This document shows, piece by piece, positions 17,692 to 26,312 of a DNA stretch of 64,000 bases; position 1 is the stretch's first letter; every line of letters begins with the position of its first letter. Location: positions 1,422,501-1,486,500 of the forward strand of contig NZ_UWOD01000002.1 in assembly GCF_900604335.1 (NCBI RefSeq), read 5' to 3'. This stretch comes from Intestinibacillus sp. Marseille-P6563 (lineage in GTDB: Bacteria; Bacillota; Clostridia; Oscillospirales; Butyricicoccaceae). A program made the translations under genes and the position numbers. Under the pieces are notes generated by a model. It was not told the origin of the DNA. It saw nothing but the letters and a program-made list of their open reading frames with translations, and ran no database searches.

Positions 17692-18158
17692 AAATCGTGC
17701 ATTTCATCGTCAACGGCCAGCCGGTCGAGGTGGCTATCGACGAGCGGGAGGCCCTGCTCGACACCTTGCGCACCCGCCTGGGGCTGACCAGCGTCAAGCG
17801 CGGCTGCGAGGTGGGCGAGTGCGGCGCGTGCACCGTGCTGGTGGACGGCCGGGCGGTCGATTCCTGCCTGTATTTGACCGTGTGGGCCGAAGGAAAACAT
17901 ATACTTACCGTAGAAGGATTGCGAGAAGATAACGGAGAGTTATCTATTATCCAGCGCGCGTTTATCGAGGAAGCGGCGGTGCAGTGTGGCTTCTGTACGC
18001 CCGGCTTGATTTTGTCGGCTGTGGAGATCATCGGGGAAGGGGAACCCCGCACACGGGACGAACTGCGGCAGCGGATTTCCGGGCATTTGTGCCGCTGCAC
18101 AGGGTATGAGAACATTTTAAACGCCGTCGAACGCGCGCTGCGCGAAAGTTTGCCCTAA
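17685..18158 (+). CDS. xdhC: Xanthine dehydrogenase, 2Fe-2S subunit
   Basis: A 157-residue subunit with two [2Fe-2S] clusters. The plant-ferredoxin-type set is in GCEVGECGACTVLVDG plus a later Cys in DSCLYL, and the second set in QCGFCTPGLIL and HLCRCTGYENI. It carries electrons from molybdenum to FAD. The gene overlaps xdhB and ends the operon at a strong terminator. A short stretch near 17890-17960 is noticeably more AT-rich than the rest of the gene, without any break in the reading frame. Confidence 0.94.
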   Translation: MLKIVHFIVNGQPVEVAIDEREALLDTLRTRLGLTSVKRGCEVGECGACTVLVDGRAVDSCLYLTVWAEGKHILTVEGLREDNGELSIIQRAFIEEAAVQCGFCTPGLILSAVEIIGEGEPRTRDELRQRISGHLCRCTGYENILNAVERALRESLP

Positions 18159-18161
18159 GAG

Positions 18162-18195
18162 AAAAATCCCTCCCGCGTGCGGGAGGGATTTTTTT
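18162..18195. terminator. Bidirectional terminator after xdhC
   Basis: Stem ATCCCTCCCGC / GCGGGAGGGAT closed by GT, flanked by A5 and T7. It closes the purine operon and the convergent minus-strand membrane-protein gene. Confidence 0.93.
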
Positions 18196-18847
18196 AGGCT
18201 GGAACAGTTTCTTCAAGCAGCTTGTGCAGGCCAAACAGCAGGAGAATACCAACCAGCACGACCAGTGCATGTAGTTCGAACAGTACGATTTGCAGGAAAA
18301 ACGAAGCCACAAGGCAAGCAAAACACAGTAAAAGCGTGCTGCCGACCAGGATTTTAAGTCGGGGACCGTCCTCCTGAAAGGAAAACCGGCAAATCCAGAA
18401 CACGATCAGCGAAGCAGCGGCCACAATAGCAGCGCCGCCGAGCACATCCCCGACCGTGATGCGCACATACAATCCGGCCCGAACCAGCAGATTGGGCGCC
18501 AGTTCGAAGGCCAGCCAGATAGCAGCTAGGATAGCCAGATAATAACACAGATTGCCGGCTGCCGAAAGAACACGACTGAGCATGCTCATCGGTGGCAGGG
18601 CGTCCAGCACCTGATCGCAGAAGGCCTGATAATCGTCGCCCAGCACTTCCTGCATGGATGCACCGCGCGCCTGGCCGTCCAGCATCATGTGGGTGATGTC
18701 CCGCCGGACGAGCTCCTGCTGGTATTCGCTGACCGGCGCCGTGCGCAGATAGACCACAATATCGGTCAGAATCTTGCCATTTTCCTCGTTCAGGCCGCGC
18801 TCCAAGGCGTTGTTTTCGGCCAGAAGTTCTTTGGTGCGTCGATTCAT
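18194..18847 (-). CDS. PadR-linked membrane protein (DUF1700/DUF1048-like)
   Basis: A 217-residue protein. The soluble N-terminal helical part (about 1-95) is followed by four or so hydrophobic segments (about 100-210). The N-terminal block ending in MLDGQARGASMQEVLGDDY resembles the helical module of small membrane proteins that sit next to PadR regulators; I make this link from pattern and position, not a search. The ATG at 18847 overlaps the PadR stop (ATGA), so the pair is translationally coupled. A longer reading to 18934 would run inside padR and is rejected. Function unknown; such pairs often respond to envelope stress. Confidence 0.75.
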   Translation of the reverse strand: MNRRTKELLAENNALERGLNEENGKILTDIVVYLRTAPVSEYQQELVRRDITHMMLDGQARGASMQEVLGDDYQAFCDQVLDALPPMSMLSRVLSAAGNLCYYLAILAAIWLAFELAPNLLVRAGLYVRITVGDVLGGAAIVAAASLIVFWICRFSFQEDGPRLKILVGSTLLLCFACLVASFFLQIVLFELHALVVLVGILLLFGLHKLLEETVPA

Positions 18848-19185
18848 TGTGATGCCTCCCCCGGTGCGGCGTCGCGCAGAAGATGCGCGACGGCCTGTGT
18901 CAGTTCCCGATACTGCCTTTGAAAGATTTCCCAATCCGCTTGCCCCTGCGCGGTTAGGGAATAATACTTGCGTTTGGGACCCGCGGCTGACGGGCGGTAG
19001 ACCGCCTGGATGCGTCCGCCCTTTTCCAGCCGCAGCAGCAAGGGATAGATCGTGCCTTCGGCGATGCGGCCAAACCCATAGCCTTCCAGTTTCTGCGCGA
19101 TTTCATATCCATAGGTCTCCTTTTGACCGATTACGCCCAGAATACAGCCTTCCAGCGTGCCCTTGAGCAGCTGTGATGGGATCAT
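18844..19185 (-). CDS. PadR-family transcriptional regulator
   Basis: A 113-residue winged-helix repressor. The N-terminal block LLKGTLEGCILGVIGQKETYGYEI and the wing GTIYPLLLRLEKGGRI followed by RKYYSLTAQG are classic PadR. The ATG at 19185 is preceded by GAGGTGAGGG; an upstream GTG is possible. It is the first gene of a two-gene operon with the membrane protein, and probably controls its own promoter at 19227-19255. Confidence 0.9.
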   Translation of the reverse strand: MIPSQLLKGTLEGCILGVIGQKETYGYEIAQKLEGYGFGRIAEGTIYPLLLRLEKGGRIQAVYRPSAAGPKRKYYSLTAQGQADWEIFQRQYRELTQAVAHLLRDAAPGEASQ

Positions 19186-19226
19186 GGCCCTCACCTCACT
19201 ATCTTACATTACAAAGTAGTAACTAT

Positions 19227-19255
19227 ATTGTATCGCAAGGTAGCAGGTGTGTCAA
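19227..19255 (-). promoter_or_regulatory. Promoter of the padR operon
   Basis: On the minus strand TTGACA, 17-nt spacer, TACAAT. The DNA just downstream (TAGTTACTACTTTGTAATGTAAG read on the minus strand, split here by position 19204-19226) is AT-rich with TAC/GTA repeats, plausibly the PadR operator. Confidence 0.75.
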
Positions 19256-19258
19256 GCT

Positions 19259-19294
19259 GAAAAAATAAGAGAACCGCTGCCGATACAGCGGTTC
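19259..19294 (-). terminator. Terminator of the second MATE gene
   Basis: Hairpin GAACCGCTG / CAGCGGTTC (19271-19279 and 19286-19294). On the minus strand it is followed by a T-rich run, 8 nt after the MATE stop codon. Confidence 0.85.
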
Positions 19295-19302
19295 TTTTGG
19301 TG

Positions 19303-20667
19303 TCAAAGTTGGCTACCAGTAGCAATGGCGCGTTTGATCGAGCCGATGCGCAGGAAATAATAGAGCATCATCAGCGCAGCGGCGCCGCTCCAAGCGGCGA
19401 TCTCGGCAAAAAAGATGCCGCCCCGGCCGAAAAAGATGGGCAGGATGAGTGCCGCCCCGGCGCGCATAAACATTTCTACCAAACCGGAGAGCATGGGGAT
19501 GGTCGTATTACCCAGCCCTTGCAGGGAGGAGCGGAACGCGTGCACCAGGAACAGAATGAGCAAAAAGGCGCACATGATCATCAAATAGCGGTGAGCGATG
19601 GCCAGCACGGCATCTGCGTCCTGCTCGGACGAGGAGACGAACAACGTCAAAATCGGGCGGCCAAACAGCACCATAAACACCGAAATGGCTGCCGAAAAGC
19701 ACACGGAAAGCAGCAGCACGCTGCGCATCCCAGCGTCGATACGGTCGATCTGCCGGGCGCCGCGGTTTTGGCCCATATAGGCGGTCATGGCATAGCCAAA
19801 GGCGATGGCGGTGTTTTCCAGCACGCCATAGAGTTTGTTGGTGGCCGTGAAACCGGCGACATACAGCACCCCGCAGCTGTTGAGGACCGATTGCAGGACC
19901 AGACCGCCCAGACTGATTGAACTGTTTTGCAGGGCGGTTGGGATGCCCAAACGGCACAGATGTTTCAAAATCTGCCGGTCGTTTTGGAAATCCTCCCGCG
20001 TCAGGCGCAGGATGGACAGCCGGCACAGCGAAACCAGGCAGGCCAGAAAGGAAAAGACCTGCGCAATCACGGTCGCAATCGCAGCGCCGAAGATACCCCA
20101 GTGGAACACCAATACAAATAGCAGATCGAGCCCGATGTTGATGCCCGTAGCCAGCGCAATGGCGATCAGGGGAGTGCGGCTATCACCCAGGCAGCGCAGG
20201 ATAGCGGCTGCCATGTTGTAGGCAATGATGACCAGTGTGCCCGAAAACTGCACATAGAGATAGACCCGTGCGCCGCCCAGAATGGCGGGTTCGGTACCCA
20301 GCAGGCGCAGCATAGGATCGACCAGCAGCAGGCTTCCTACTGTGATGATAAGGCCGAACAGTACCGAAAGCTTGATGATCATGGCCACCGTTTTGCGCAG
20401 GGCCGTATGGTTCCCGGCGCCAAATTCCTGGGCCACCGGAATGGAAAAGCCGTGGGTAAACCCGTGGATGCCCCACAGCACCAGCCAGTTGATCCAGTCG
20501 GCAGCACCCAGAGAGGCCAGCGCTGATATGCCGACGCCCCGCCCCACGATGATAGTGTCTACGATCATATAAAGTTGCTGAAACATACCGCCGAACATCA
20601 GCGGTAGCGAGAAAAAGAAAATCAGTCCCATCGGCTTGCCGCGGGTCATGTCAGTCACACGGTCCAT
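19303..20667 (-). CDS. MATE-family efflux protein (second copy)
   Basis: A 454-residue membrane transporter with about twelve helices. The N-terminal LPLMFGGMFQQLYMIVDTIIVGR and the repeated VGISALASLGAADWINW-type segment place it in the MATE/NorM family. The start at 20667 is set by AGGAGGATTACC; a longer frame to 21051 runs into the divergent regulator and is not used. It differs clearly from the MATE protein at 9048-10427, so it is a paralog, not a recent duplicate. The divergent ROK-type gene at 20855 is a likely regulator. Confidence 0.91.
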   Translation of the reverse strand: MDRVTDMTRGKPMGLIFFFSLPLMFGGMFQQLYMIVDTIIVGRGVGISALASLGAADWINWLVLWGIHGFTHGFSIPVAQEFGAGNHTALRKTVAMIIKLSVLFGLIITVGSLLLVDPMLRLLGTEPAILGGARVYLYVQFSGTLVIIAYNMAAAILRCLGDSRTPLIAIALATGINIGLDLLFVLVFHWGIFGAAIATVIAQVFSFLACLVSLCRLSILRLTREDFQNDRQILKHLCRLGIPTALQNSSISLGGLVLQSVLNSCGVLYVAGFTATNKLYGVLENTAIAFGYAMTAYMGQNRGARQIDRIDAGMRSVLLLSVCFSAAISVFMVLFGRPILTLFVSSSEQDADAVLAIAHRYLMIMCAFLLILFLVHAFRSSLQGLGNTTIPMLSGLVEMFMRAGAALILPIFFGRGGIFFAEIAAWSGAAALMMLYYFLRIGSIKRAIATGSQL

Positions 20668-20854
20668 GGTAATCCTCCTAAATTGATTTACTGTTTTTCG
20701 CGAAAAATGAAAAAAGTGCGGAAAGTTTGCCGTAATAAAATGAATCGTTTGCTTTGCCTTTACATTGGTTGCGATTTGCGCTATGATAAAAACAACAAAA
20801 TCTTTTGTATAAAGTATTTGTGCAATAGAAATGACAAGATCGGGGAACGAAAGC

Positions 20855-21874
20855 ATGGTTGTCAGTACAGCAATAGAGATCCGGCGCCTTAACAAAGAAC
20901 GCATCCGCAGCGCCATCCAGCGGCATGAAAAATGTACCAAAGCCGACATCGCGCGCGAAACCGCGCTGAGCATGGCCACGTGCAGTACCACACTCAACGA
21001 AATGCTGGAAGCGGGCGAGATCCTCAAAGTGGACCAGACCGGGTTCAACATCGGCCGTCCGGCCGATCTGTTTGCCTACAACAGCGACTATATGCATGTG
21101 CTGGGCCTATGTACCGCAGTACACGCCGGGCAGTGCATTTTGGAATACGCCATCGCCGACGCCTACGGCAAGATCATCACACGCGAGGAAATGCCCGTCG
21201 AAACGCTCGACTATGAAAGGCTCGACGCGCTGGTTACCTCGTGCATGATGCAGGACCCCCTCATCCGTGCCGTCGGCCTGGGCATTCCTGGCCATGCGAA
21301 AAACGGCTCCATCGAAGCGTGCGACATCAAGACCCTGGAAGGGATCGATTTCGCGATGCGCATCAAACAAAAACACGAGGTCGAAGTCATCGTGGAAAAC
21401 GATATGAATTTCATTGCCTATCGCCTGTTCCACGAATGCCCGGAATCCAAGGGCAATTTTGCGGCCATCCATTTCCCACAGGAAAAGGACAGTTATGTCG
21501 GCTGCGGCCTGATGGTGGACGGCCGTCTGCTCAAGGGTTCGTCCATGCTGGCAGGCCAGCTGTTTCAAGTAGCGCGCGCCTTTGGCGTAGATTATGAACA
21601 GCAGCGCGAAATTTTGCAAAATCGGGAGGTTTTCCGGCGTTTTGTCGCACAGATGATTCTGATTGTGGCCTGTACGGTCAATCCGGCGCATCTGACCCTG
21701 ATGGGCAACGGCCTGGATGACGACGACCTGAAAGTCATCTACAACCAGTGCCGCGAAGTCATCACCGAGCCCAACATCCCGCAGATCAGCATCGACAACA
21801 ATGTGTTTGACAACTACATCGAAGGCCTGGTACGTTTTACGCTCGATTCGGTGCTGTATCCCATCTTAATCTAA
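20855..21874 (+). CDS. ROK-family transcriptional regulator
   Basis: About 339 residues: an N-terminal winged helix (about 1-75, with TKADIARETALSMATCSTTLNEML) and a degenerate ROK sugar-kinase-like domain. The glycine-rich SYVGCGLMVDGRLLKGSSMLAGQL segment matches ROK, but the usual Zn-binding CxCGxxGC cluster is absent. NagC/XylR-type proteins of this family bind DNA and sense sugars. The ATG at 20855 is chosen for the GGGGAACG upstream; an ATG at 20831 is the alternative. The gene is divergent from the MATE pump, suggesting, but not proving, regulation of that pump. Confidence 0.82.
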   Translation: MVVSTAIEIRRLNKERIRSAIQRHEKCTKADIARETALSMATCSTTLNEMLEAGEILKVDQTGFNIGRPADLFAYNSDYMHVLGLCTAVHAGQCILEYAIADAYGKIITREEMPVETLDYERLDALVTSCMMQDPLIRAVGLGIPGHAKNGSIEACDIKTLEGIDFAMRIKQKHEVEVIVENDMNFIAYRLFHECPESKGNFAAIHFPQEKDSYVGCGLMVDGRLLKGSSMLAGQLFQVARAFGVDYEQQREILQNREVFRRFVAQMILIVACTVNPAHLTLMGNGLDDDDLKVIYNQCREVITEPNIPQISIDNNVFDNYIEGLVRFTLDSVLYPILI

Positions 21875-21890
21875 ACGGCATCAAAAAACA

Positions 21891-21930
21891 AGAACGCGTA
21901 TGGACGTTTTCTGGGGTTCTATATTTTTTG
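21891..21930 (+). terminator. Possible terminator after the ROK gene
   Basis: Imperfect hairpin with outer arms AGAAC/GTTCT and inner CGT/ACG, followed by TATATTTTTTG. Weaker than the other terminators in the window. Confidence 0.45.
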
Positions 21931-21961
21931 TTATTCACACGAAGAAAAAATAAAAAAAGAC

Positions 21962-21990
21962 TTGACGCCAGCTTCCGGATATGCTATTAT
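21962..21990 (+). promoter_or_regulatory. Promoter of the initiator tRNA
   Basis: TTGACG at 21962-21967, 17-nt spacer, TATTAT at 21985-21990, with transcription expected near 21997, about 36 nt before the tRNA. Confidence 0.75.
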
Positions 21991-22032
21991 AATTAAGCAC
22001 CATTTAAGAAGCGAGTGATGCGAACTGGATAT

Positions 22033-22108
<76 letters not shown>

Positions 22109-22146
22109 TTAAAAAGCACTGATTCAAAGCGAATTGGTGCTTTTTT
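22109..22146 (+). terminator. Terminator of the initiator tRNA
   Basis: Hairpin AAAAGCACTGATTC / GAATTGGTGCTTTT (two G-T pairs) with T6, starting just after the CCA end. Confidence 0.82.
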
Positions 22147-22192
22147 CTTGCTTTTTTGCGAGTTATAAAATTCAGAAAAAATGATTTGGTGT

Positions 22193-22434
22193 TTATTTGG
22201 TGTTCATGGTGTAAAAAATCGGGCGTTTCCGCTGATGGGAACGCCCTTTTTCTATGCTTTTTTTGATGGGGTGAAGAATATCCTGCAATGCTTCGGCGGC
22301 TGCTTCATCGGCAGATCGTATTGCGTGTGCATAAATTTTACTGGTGGTGGTTGTATTGGCATGACCCAGCCGCGCCGCCACGGTTTGTAAATTTGTCCCT
22401 GCCGCAATCAGCAATGTCGCGTTTGTGTGCCCTT
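22193..22434 (-). pseudogene. Tyrosine integrase remnant (C-terminal part)
   Basis: The minus-strand frame encodes the last part of a phage-type tyrosine recombinase: HTNATLLIAAG, TNLQTVAARLGHANTTTTSKIYAHA with the second His-box and the nucleophile Tyr, and a charged tail. Upstream of HTN the frame meets a stop at about 22432 and the expected Arg-box and catalytic core are gone. It sits directly beside tRNA-fMet, the typical place for an integrase, and was probably cut by insertion of the next cassette. Confidence 0.8.
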
Positions 22435-22571
22435 ACGGTATAATTACGACAAACCGGAAAAGCCCCGTAGAATCAAGGGTTTTGAGGTTTTCAGTCTGGT
22501 TTTTTCATCCTTTTCCAAACCGAAAAATCATACTGAAATAAGTCGAATTATCAAAATGCACCAGATAGCGT

Positions 22572-22603
22572 CTGGCTGGATTATATCCAGTCAGGCGTTT
22601 TTT
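22572..22603 (+). terminator. Terminator upstream of the first sigma-like gene
   Basis: Hairpin CTGGCTGGAT / ATCCAGTCAG with a 3-nt loop, then GCGTTTTTT. It would stop transcription entering the first recombinase cassette from the left. Confidence 0.8.
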
Positions 22604-22647
22604 GTCATATCCTGCGGTTCTTCGTAGGCTGCCGGTCCCCGCCATCC

Positions 22648-22695
22648 CCATTTCAATTCACCATTCATCCGCTAACCCCTGAATTGAAATGGAGG
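22648..22695 (+). promoter_or_regulatory. Ribosome-site-sequestering hairpin before the first sigma-like gene
   Basis: A perfect 13-bp inverted repeat, CCATTTCAATTCA / TGAATTGAAATGG, encloses a 19-nt loop. The right arm runs into the GGAGG ribosome site of the gene at 22702. Folding in RNA would reduce initiation. The second sigma-like gene has an equivalent hairpin at 26393-26422. Confidence 0.7.
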
Positions 22696-22701
22696 ACAAG
22701 T

Positions 22702-23205
22702 ATGTTTGATAAGAAAAGCGAATATGCCCTGAACAAACACGATCAGGACAGCATCATCTACATAAGCGTCAGCGGACATATCCGGCTCACCCGCGCCGAC
22801 TTTTCCAGTGAGGAAGAATTTCTGAAATGGAAAGCCTGGTCTGATGAGGATTATCACGAGAGAGAAAAAAGCGGCCGCAGCTTCAACGACAAGCGTGTGG
22901 ATCTGAATGAGTGTTTGGATGTAATCGGTACAGTCCAGTCCGCAGAGGATGAATTTTTCTCGAAGCTCATTGAGGCTGATTTGCAGGCCGTAAAGAAAGC
23001 TCTGACGGAGCAGCGGCTGGCTGCACTCAGAGGCATTTTGAACGCAAAGCAGTACCGGCGTATTTGGATGTACTGCGCTGAGGAAAAGTCCGTTACGGAA
23101 ATTGCAAAGCTCGAAGGAGTAACGAAAGCCAGCATTTCTCTCTCCCTTGACGGGGCGATGAAAAAAATTTCAAAAAAGTTTGCGAAAGCTCTTAAAAATA
23201 CCTAA
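22702..23205 (+). CDS. Sigma-70 region-4-like regulator of the first recombinase cassette
   Basis: A 167-residue protein. The C-terminal third (about 110-167) reads as a sigma region 4 / HTH: LNAKQYRRIWMYCAEEKSVTEIAKLEGVTKASISLSLDGA (cited in parts: core helix SVTEIAKLEGVTKASISLS). The N-terminal part is acidic and unassigned. Such ORFs are regular residents of Tn916-like and other Clostridial integrative elements, near excisionase and integrase, and probably regulate element transfer genes. The ATG at 22702 follows GGAGGACAAGT. A structured noncoding stretch and then the excisionase-like gene follow. Confidence 0.82.
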   Translation: MFDKKSEYALNKHDQDSIIYISVSGHIRLTRADFSSEEEFLKWKAWSDEDYHEREKSGRSFNDKRVDLNECLDVIGTVQSAEDEFFSKLIEADLQAVKKALTEQRLAALRGILNAKQYRRIWMYCAEEKSVTEIAKLEGVTKASISLSLDGAMKKISKKFAKALKNT

Positions 23206-23230
23206 CAAACGGCCTTAAAAAATGTGATAG

Positions 23231-23667
23231 GTGAAGGACACATTTTCCTCACCCTTCACAGAACCATGACAACTGAATATACGGTATTGCAGGTACGAAA
23301 CCCGCGTGATGAGCGACATAAGGTGCGCCGCCAGGACGATAGCTTCAAGGAGGTGATGGGACAAGCTATCCGAGCGATCAACGCATACCTTAGACCCGGA
23401 CAGGCACTCCGGGCGCGATGACAGCGCGGGGGTTAAAGATACTTTCTCACGACCTCCCACAGACTTGAGGGGGAACCCTGCGGCACACGCTTTGAACGAT
23501 GCTGCGGAGTTATGACAGCCCTGCCAGGGGCGGCCTGCAATATCCCCACCGCTGGGGATGCGTGGCAAATACAGTGGGCTTGAAGTTACTGAAAAATCAA
23601 GGCAGCCGCGCCGAAGTGCGCCGTATGTTACAACGGCTTCAACCAAATCGGCGCGGCTGCTTTTTTT
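23231..23667 (+). ncRNA. Long structured noncoding RNA, copy 1
   Basis: No credible gene occupies 23206-23690. The segment starts with GTGAAGG...CCTTCAC, then GAACC-N4-CAACTGAATAT, GATGAGCGA and GGTGCGC. It then has hairpins GATAGCTT/AAGCTATC, CCCGGA/TCCGGG and ATCCCCA-CCGC-TGGGGAT (23542-23559), followed by AATACAG. It ends in a 13-bp terminator-like stem GCAGCCGCGCCGA / TCGGCGCGGCTGC with T7 and a 33-nt loop containing CAACCAAATCGG at its right base. The same blocks occur in the same order at 26940-27419. It sits between a sigma-like gene and a small DNA-binding gene, so a regulatory leader or attenuator is plausible. Function unknown. Confidence 0.75.
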
Positions 23668-23690
23668 GTTCTCGAAGGAGGCGAACAATT

Positions 23691-23996
23691 ATGACTTCAA
23701 ATTCGCCTGTTTGTTATGCGAATATCCCGTCCGGAACTTCCGGGCGTACTCATACAGAAAGATACTCCGCTGTTCAGCCTGCGGGCTTTGGTAAGATCGG
23801 CATGACGATTGAAGAAGCTGCCGACTATACCGGCATTGGACGCAACACCCTCCGCCGCCTTGTGGATTGGGGAAAAATCCCGGTCCTGCGGATTGGGCGT
23901 AAGTCCATAGTCCGTGTGGATGTGATTTGCTGTTTCATGCAGATCAACGAGGGCCGCGACCTTCTGGACCGCAATCAGGTCCTTGCAGTGGATTGA
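23691..23996 (+). CDS. Excisionase-like HTH protein
   Basis: A 101-residue protein with a C-terminal MerR/excisionase-type helix-turn-helix: MTIEEAADYTGIGRNTLRRL followed by a short wing with IPVLRIGRKSIVRVD. This pattern is usual in Xis proteins of Tn916-like elements, which bend DNA at the attachment sites and steer the integrase toward excision. The ATG at 23691 follows GAAGGAGGCGAACAATT; an in-frame reading from 23499 runs through the structured RNA and is rejected. It lies just upstream of the integrase. Confidence 0.87.
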   Translation: MTSNSPVCYANIPSGTSGRTHTERYSAVQPAGFGKIGMTIEEAADYTGIGRNTLRRLVDWGKIPVLRIGRKSIVRVDVICCFMQINEGRDLLDRNQVLAVD

Positions 23997-24031
23997 ACAT
24001 AGAAACTTTTGATATTTAGCAAGCGGTATGT

Positions 24032-24060
24032 TTGATAGATTGGCCACCCTTTGCTATAAT
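24032..24060 (+). promoter_or_regulatory. Promoter of the tyrosine integrase gene
   Basis: TTGATA at 24032-24037, 17-nt spacer, TATAAT at 24055-24060, about 50 nt upstream of the integrase ATG. It would allow integrase expression independent of the excisionase transcript. Confidence 0.75.
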
Positions 24061-24112
24061 CAGGGTGACACATCACTACGGTTCCGTTTGCCAGCATAGA
24101 AAGGAGTTTGCT

Positions 24113-25417
24113 ATGGCAAAAGGATCTGTAAGAAAGAAAGGAAAGAAGTGGTACTATCGCTTTTATGTAGAGGATGCCAGCGGCAACCGCGTTCAGAAGG
24201 AATTTCCGGGAACGGAAAGCAAGAGTGAAACCGAGTCACTGCTCCGCAAGGCGATGGAGGACTATGAAACCAAGATGTTTCTGGCGCAGGCCAAGAACAT
24301 CACTTTGGGAGATATGCTGGATATGTGGGTGGAGGAAGAACTGAAACCCGGTTCATTGAGTGATGGAACGGTGACAGCCTACATCAACACTGTTTCCCGC
24401 ATCAAGAAGCATCCCATTGGAAAACGCAAGCTCAAGACGGTAACTTCCGACCATCTGCAAAGCTATATGGATTTGTTGAGCTTCGGAGGGACAGACCCTG
24501 ATGGGAAAACTGTTGAGGCATTGAGTAAAGGATCGCTGGGCCAGTATTCAGCGGTGCTTCAAAACTCTTTCAGATTTGCGGTTTTTCCCAAGCGGCTGAT
24601 TACTTTCAATCCGATGCAGTATGTGGTGAAGCGGATTAAAGGTGATGAATATGAGCTGTTCACTGAGGATGGTACAGGCGACCTTCCTGCTGAAACGCTG
24701 ACAATCTCCCATGAGCAGTATTTGGCGCTGAACGAGCTTCTGAAGAAAAAACACAATCCCGCGTTACTGCCTACCCAGATCGCCTATTTCGCCGGGCTTC
24801 GTATCGGTGAGGTGTGCGGGCTAACCTGGCAGGACATCGACCTGAAGGAACAATGCCTCACCATTCGCCGGAGTATGAGGTATGACTCCGTAAGGAAGAA
24901 AACACAGATCGGCCCCACAAAGCGTAAGAAAATCCGTACTGTGGATTTCTGCGACACCCTGGCGGCTATCCTGCGGGAAGCCAAAAAGGAGCAAATGTTG
25001 AACAGCATCAAATATGGACCGCTGTACTCACAAAACTACTACCGCATCGTCAAGGAAAAGAACCGCACCTACTATGAGGTCTATTCCTTGCCCCGGACAG
25101 AGACACCACCAGAAGGTTACACCCAGGTTTCCTTCGTCTGCCTGCGGCCCGATGGAGCTTATGAAGCCCCTGCAACGGTCAGCAGTGTGTGCCGATACTC
25201 CCGAAAGAAGATCGGGGATATGGATGATTTTCACTTCCATCTGTTGAGGCATACATATACGACCAACCTTCTCTCTCACGGGGCAGCACCCAAGGATGTG
25301 CAGGAGCTGCTGGGACATTCTGATGTAAGTACCACGATGAACATTTACGCCCACGCCACCAGAGAGGCCAAGCGAACTTCCGCAAGGCTACTGGATAAGG
25401 TTGTAGGGACGGCCTGA
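24113..25417 (+). CDS. int: Tyrosine site-specific integrase (Tn916 Int type)
   Basis: A 434-residue tyrosine recombinase. An N-terminal arm-binding domain (about 1-60, KGSVRKKGKKWYYRFY) is followed by a SAM-like core-binding domain (about 65-190). The catalytic domain has Arg in GLRIGEVCGLTW, HxxR in HLLRHTYTT, the His of LGHSDVSTT and Tyr in MNIYAH. All catalytic residues are present, so it should be active. It is the last gene of the first cassette, and the sequence that follows is a 5'-truncated foreign gene. The right end of the element is therefore probably within about 25420-25555. Confidence 0.93.
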   Translation: MAKGSVRKKGKKWYYRFYVEDASGNRVQKEFPGTESKSETESLLRKAMEDYETKMFLAQAKNITLGDMLDMWVEEELKPGSLSDGTVTAYINTVSRIKKHPIGKRKLKTVTSDHLQSYMDLLSFGGTDPDGKTVEALSKGSLGQYSAVLQNSFRFAVFPKRLITFNPMQYVVKRIKGDEYELFTEDGTGDLPAETLTISHEQYLALNELLKKKHNPALLPTQIAYFAGLRIGEVCGLTWQDIDLKEQCLTIRRSMRYDSVRKKTQIGPTKRKKIRTVDFCDTLAAILREAKKEQMLNSIKYGPLYSQNYYRIVKEKNRTYYEVYSLPRTETPPEGYTQVSFVCLRPDGAYEAPATVSSVCRYSRKKIGDMDDFHFHLLRHTYTTNLLSHGAAPKDVQELLGHSDVSTTMNIYAHATREAKRTSARLLDKVVGTA

Positions 25418-25530
25418 AAAAAGTTTCCCTCATTTCTTCTCGCAAGGGAAAAAATGAGGGAAAAGGGCAAAACCGAGGCGGCGAAAACGCTGGAAACACC
25501 AGTGTTTTCAAGGGGTATAGAAATTTTAAC

Positions 25531-26004
25531 TGAGAAAATCAAATTCTTCTGGACTCCAGCTTTCTTGAGGCCGGCAAGGTCAAGAAACTGTGCGGCAAGC
25601 GTCGGTTCACTCTGGCGCATGAGTGCGCACATCAAATCTTGTTTCAAATGGAGTCCGAGGAGTCCCAGCAAAAATGCCGCGAATCCTATTCGGAGCGGCG
25701 GTCCTACTCCCTCCGAGACTTGAAAAGTAGAGAGGACTGGAACGAGTGGCAGGCCAATGCCTTGGGAGCCGCTCTGCTCATGCCCCAGGCGGAGATAAAG
25801 CGGGCCATGTGGCTTTTCGCTCAATGTCGGACCCTGATTAGCTATGAAGGGAGGTTTTCATATGCGGACAAGCTGGCACTTTCACTTCTCTGTCAAGCTC
25901 TTGGCGTGTCCAAGTCTGCCGCCGTAATTCGGCTCCGGCAGCTTGGGTATCTGGAAGAACGCCCGTATGCAGAGTTTGTTGATCCACTGGAGGTGTGGGC
26001 ATGA
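25531..26004 (+). pseudogene. ImmA/IrrE-type metallopeptidase, 5'-truncated
   Basis: The frame encodes the catalytic part of an ImmA-like protease: FTLAHECAHQILF with the HExxH zinc motif, then the charged segment EDWNEWQANALGAALLMP with the third-ligand region. Upstream the frame is closed by a TGA near 25531 and has no start codon; the first in-frame ATG lies after the HExxH motif. The 5' part was probably lost when the neighbouring integrase cassette inserted. In other elements ImmA cleaves an Xre repressor to induce excision. The stop overlaps the next gene (ATGA). Confidence 0.8.
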
Positions 26005-26252
26005 GCAAAAACATTCGCATTACAGAGCCTTCCGCAGAAATGTTGGGCAAAATTATCCGGGCGCGGGAGGCGATTGCGGCGCAAAAGCCGCGATATATCA
26101 AATGCCCGTACTGCCAGCATAACTCAATCGTCGTATATGAGGACACAAGAGGTCATATCGAAACAAAGTGCAAAAAGTGCGGAAAAGTCACCGTCTTTGA
26201 TGTTTTGAGCATGAGAAAAATCGTGTTTCGCCTTCGCCCGAAGGAGAACTAA
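26001..26252 (+). CDS. Small zinc-ribbon protein
   Basis: An 83-residue protein with a CxxC-x18-CxxC zinc ribbon (CPYCQHNSI ... CKKCGKVTVFD, residues about 39-64). It starts with ATG overlapping the stop of the truncated metallopeptidase and follows GGAGGTGTGGGC. No further domain is visible. It may bind nucleic acid; the function is unknown. Confidence 0.7.
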   Translation: MSKNIRITEPSAEMLGKIIRAREAIAAQKPRYIKCPYCQHNSIVVYEDTRGHIETKCKKCGKVTVFDVLSMRKIVFRLRPKEN

Positions 26253-26312
26253 ATTAAAACTGAATCACATAGCTGAGCTGTGGAGCCGCCTGATAGGTGT
26301 AGTCATCCTGAT

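Noticed and set aside
23215-23688. A 157-codon minus-strand frame across long RNA copy 1
   Set aside because: It lies antisense to a structured region, has no good ribosome site, and copy 2 does not preserve an equivalent frame, so the RNA explanation is better.
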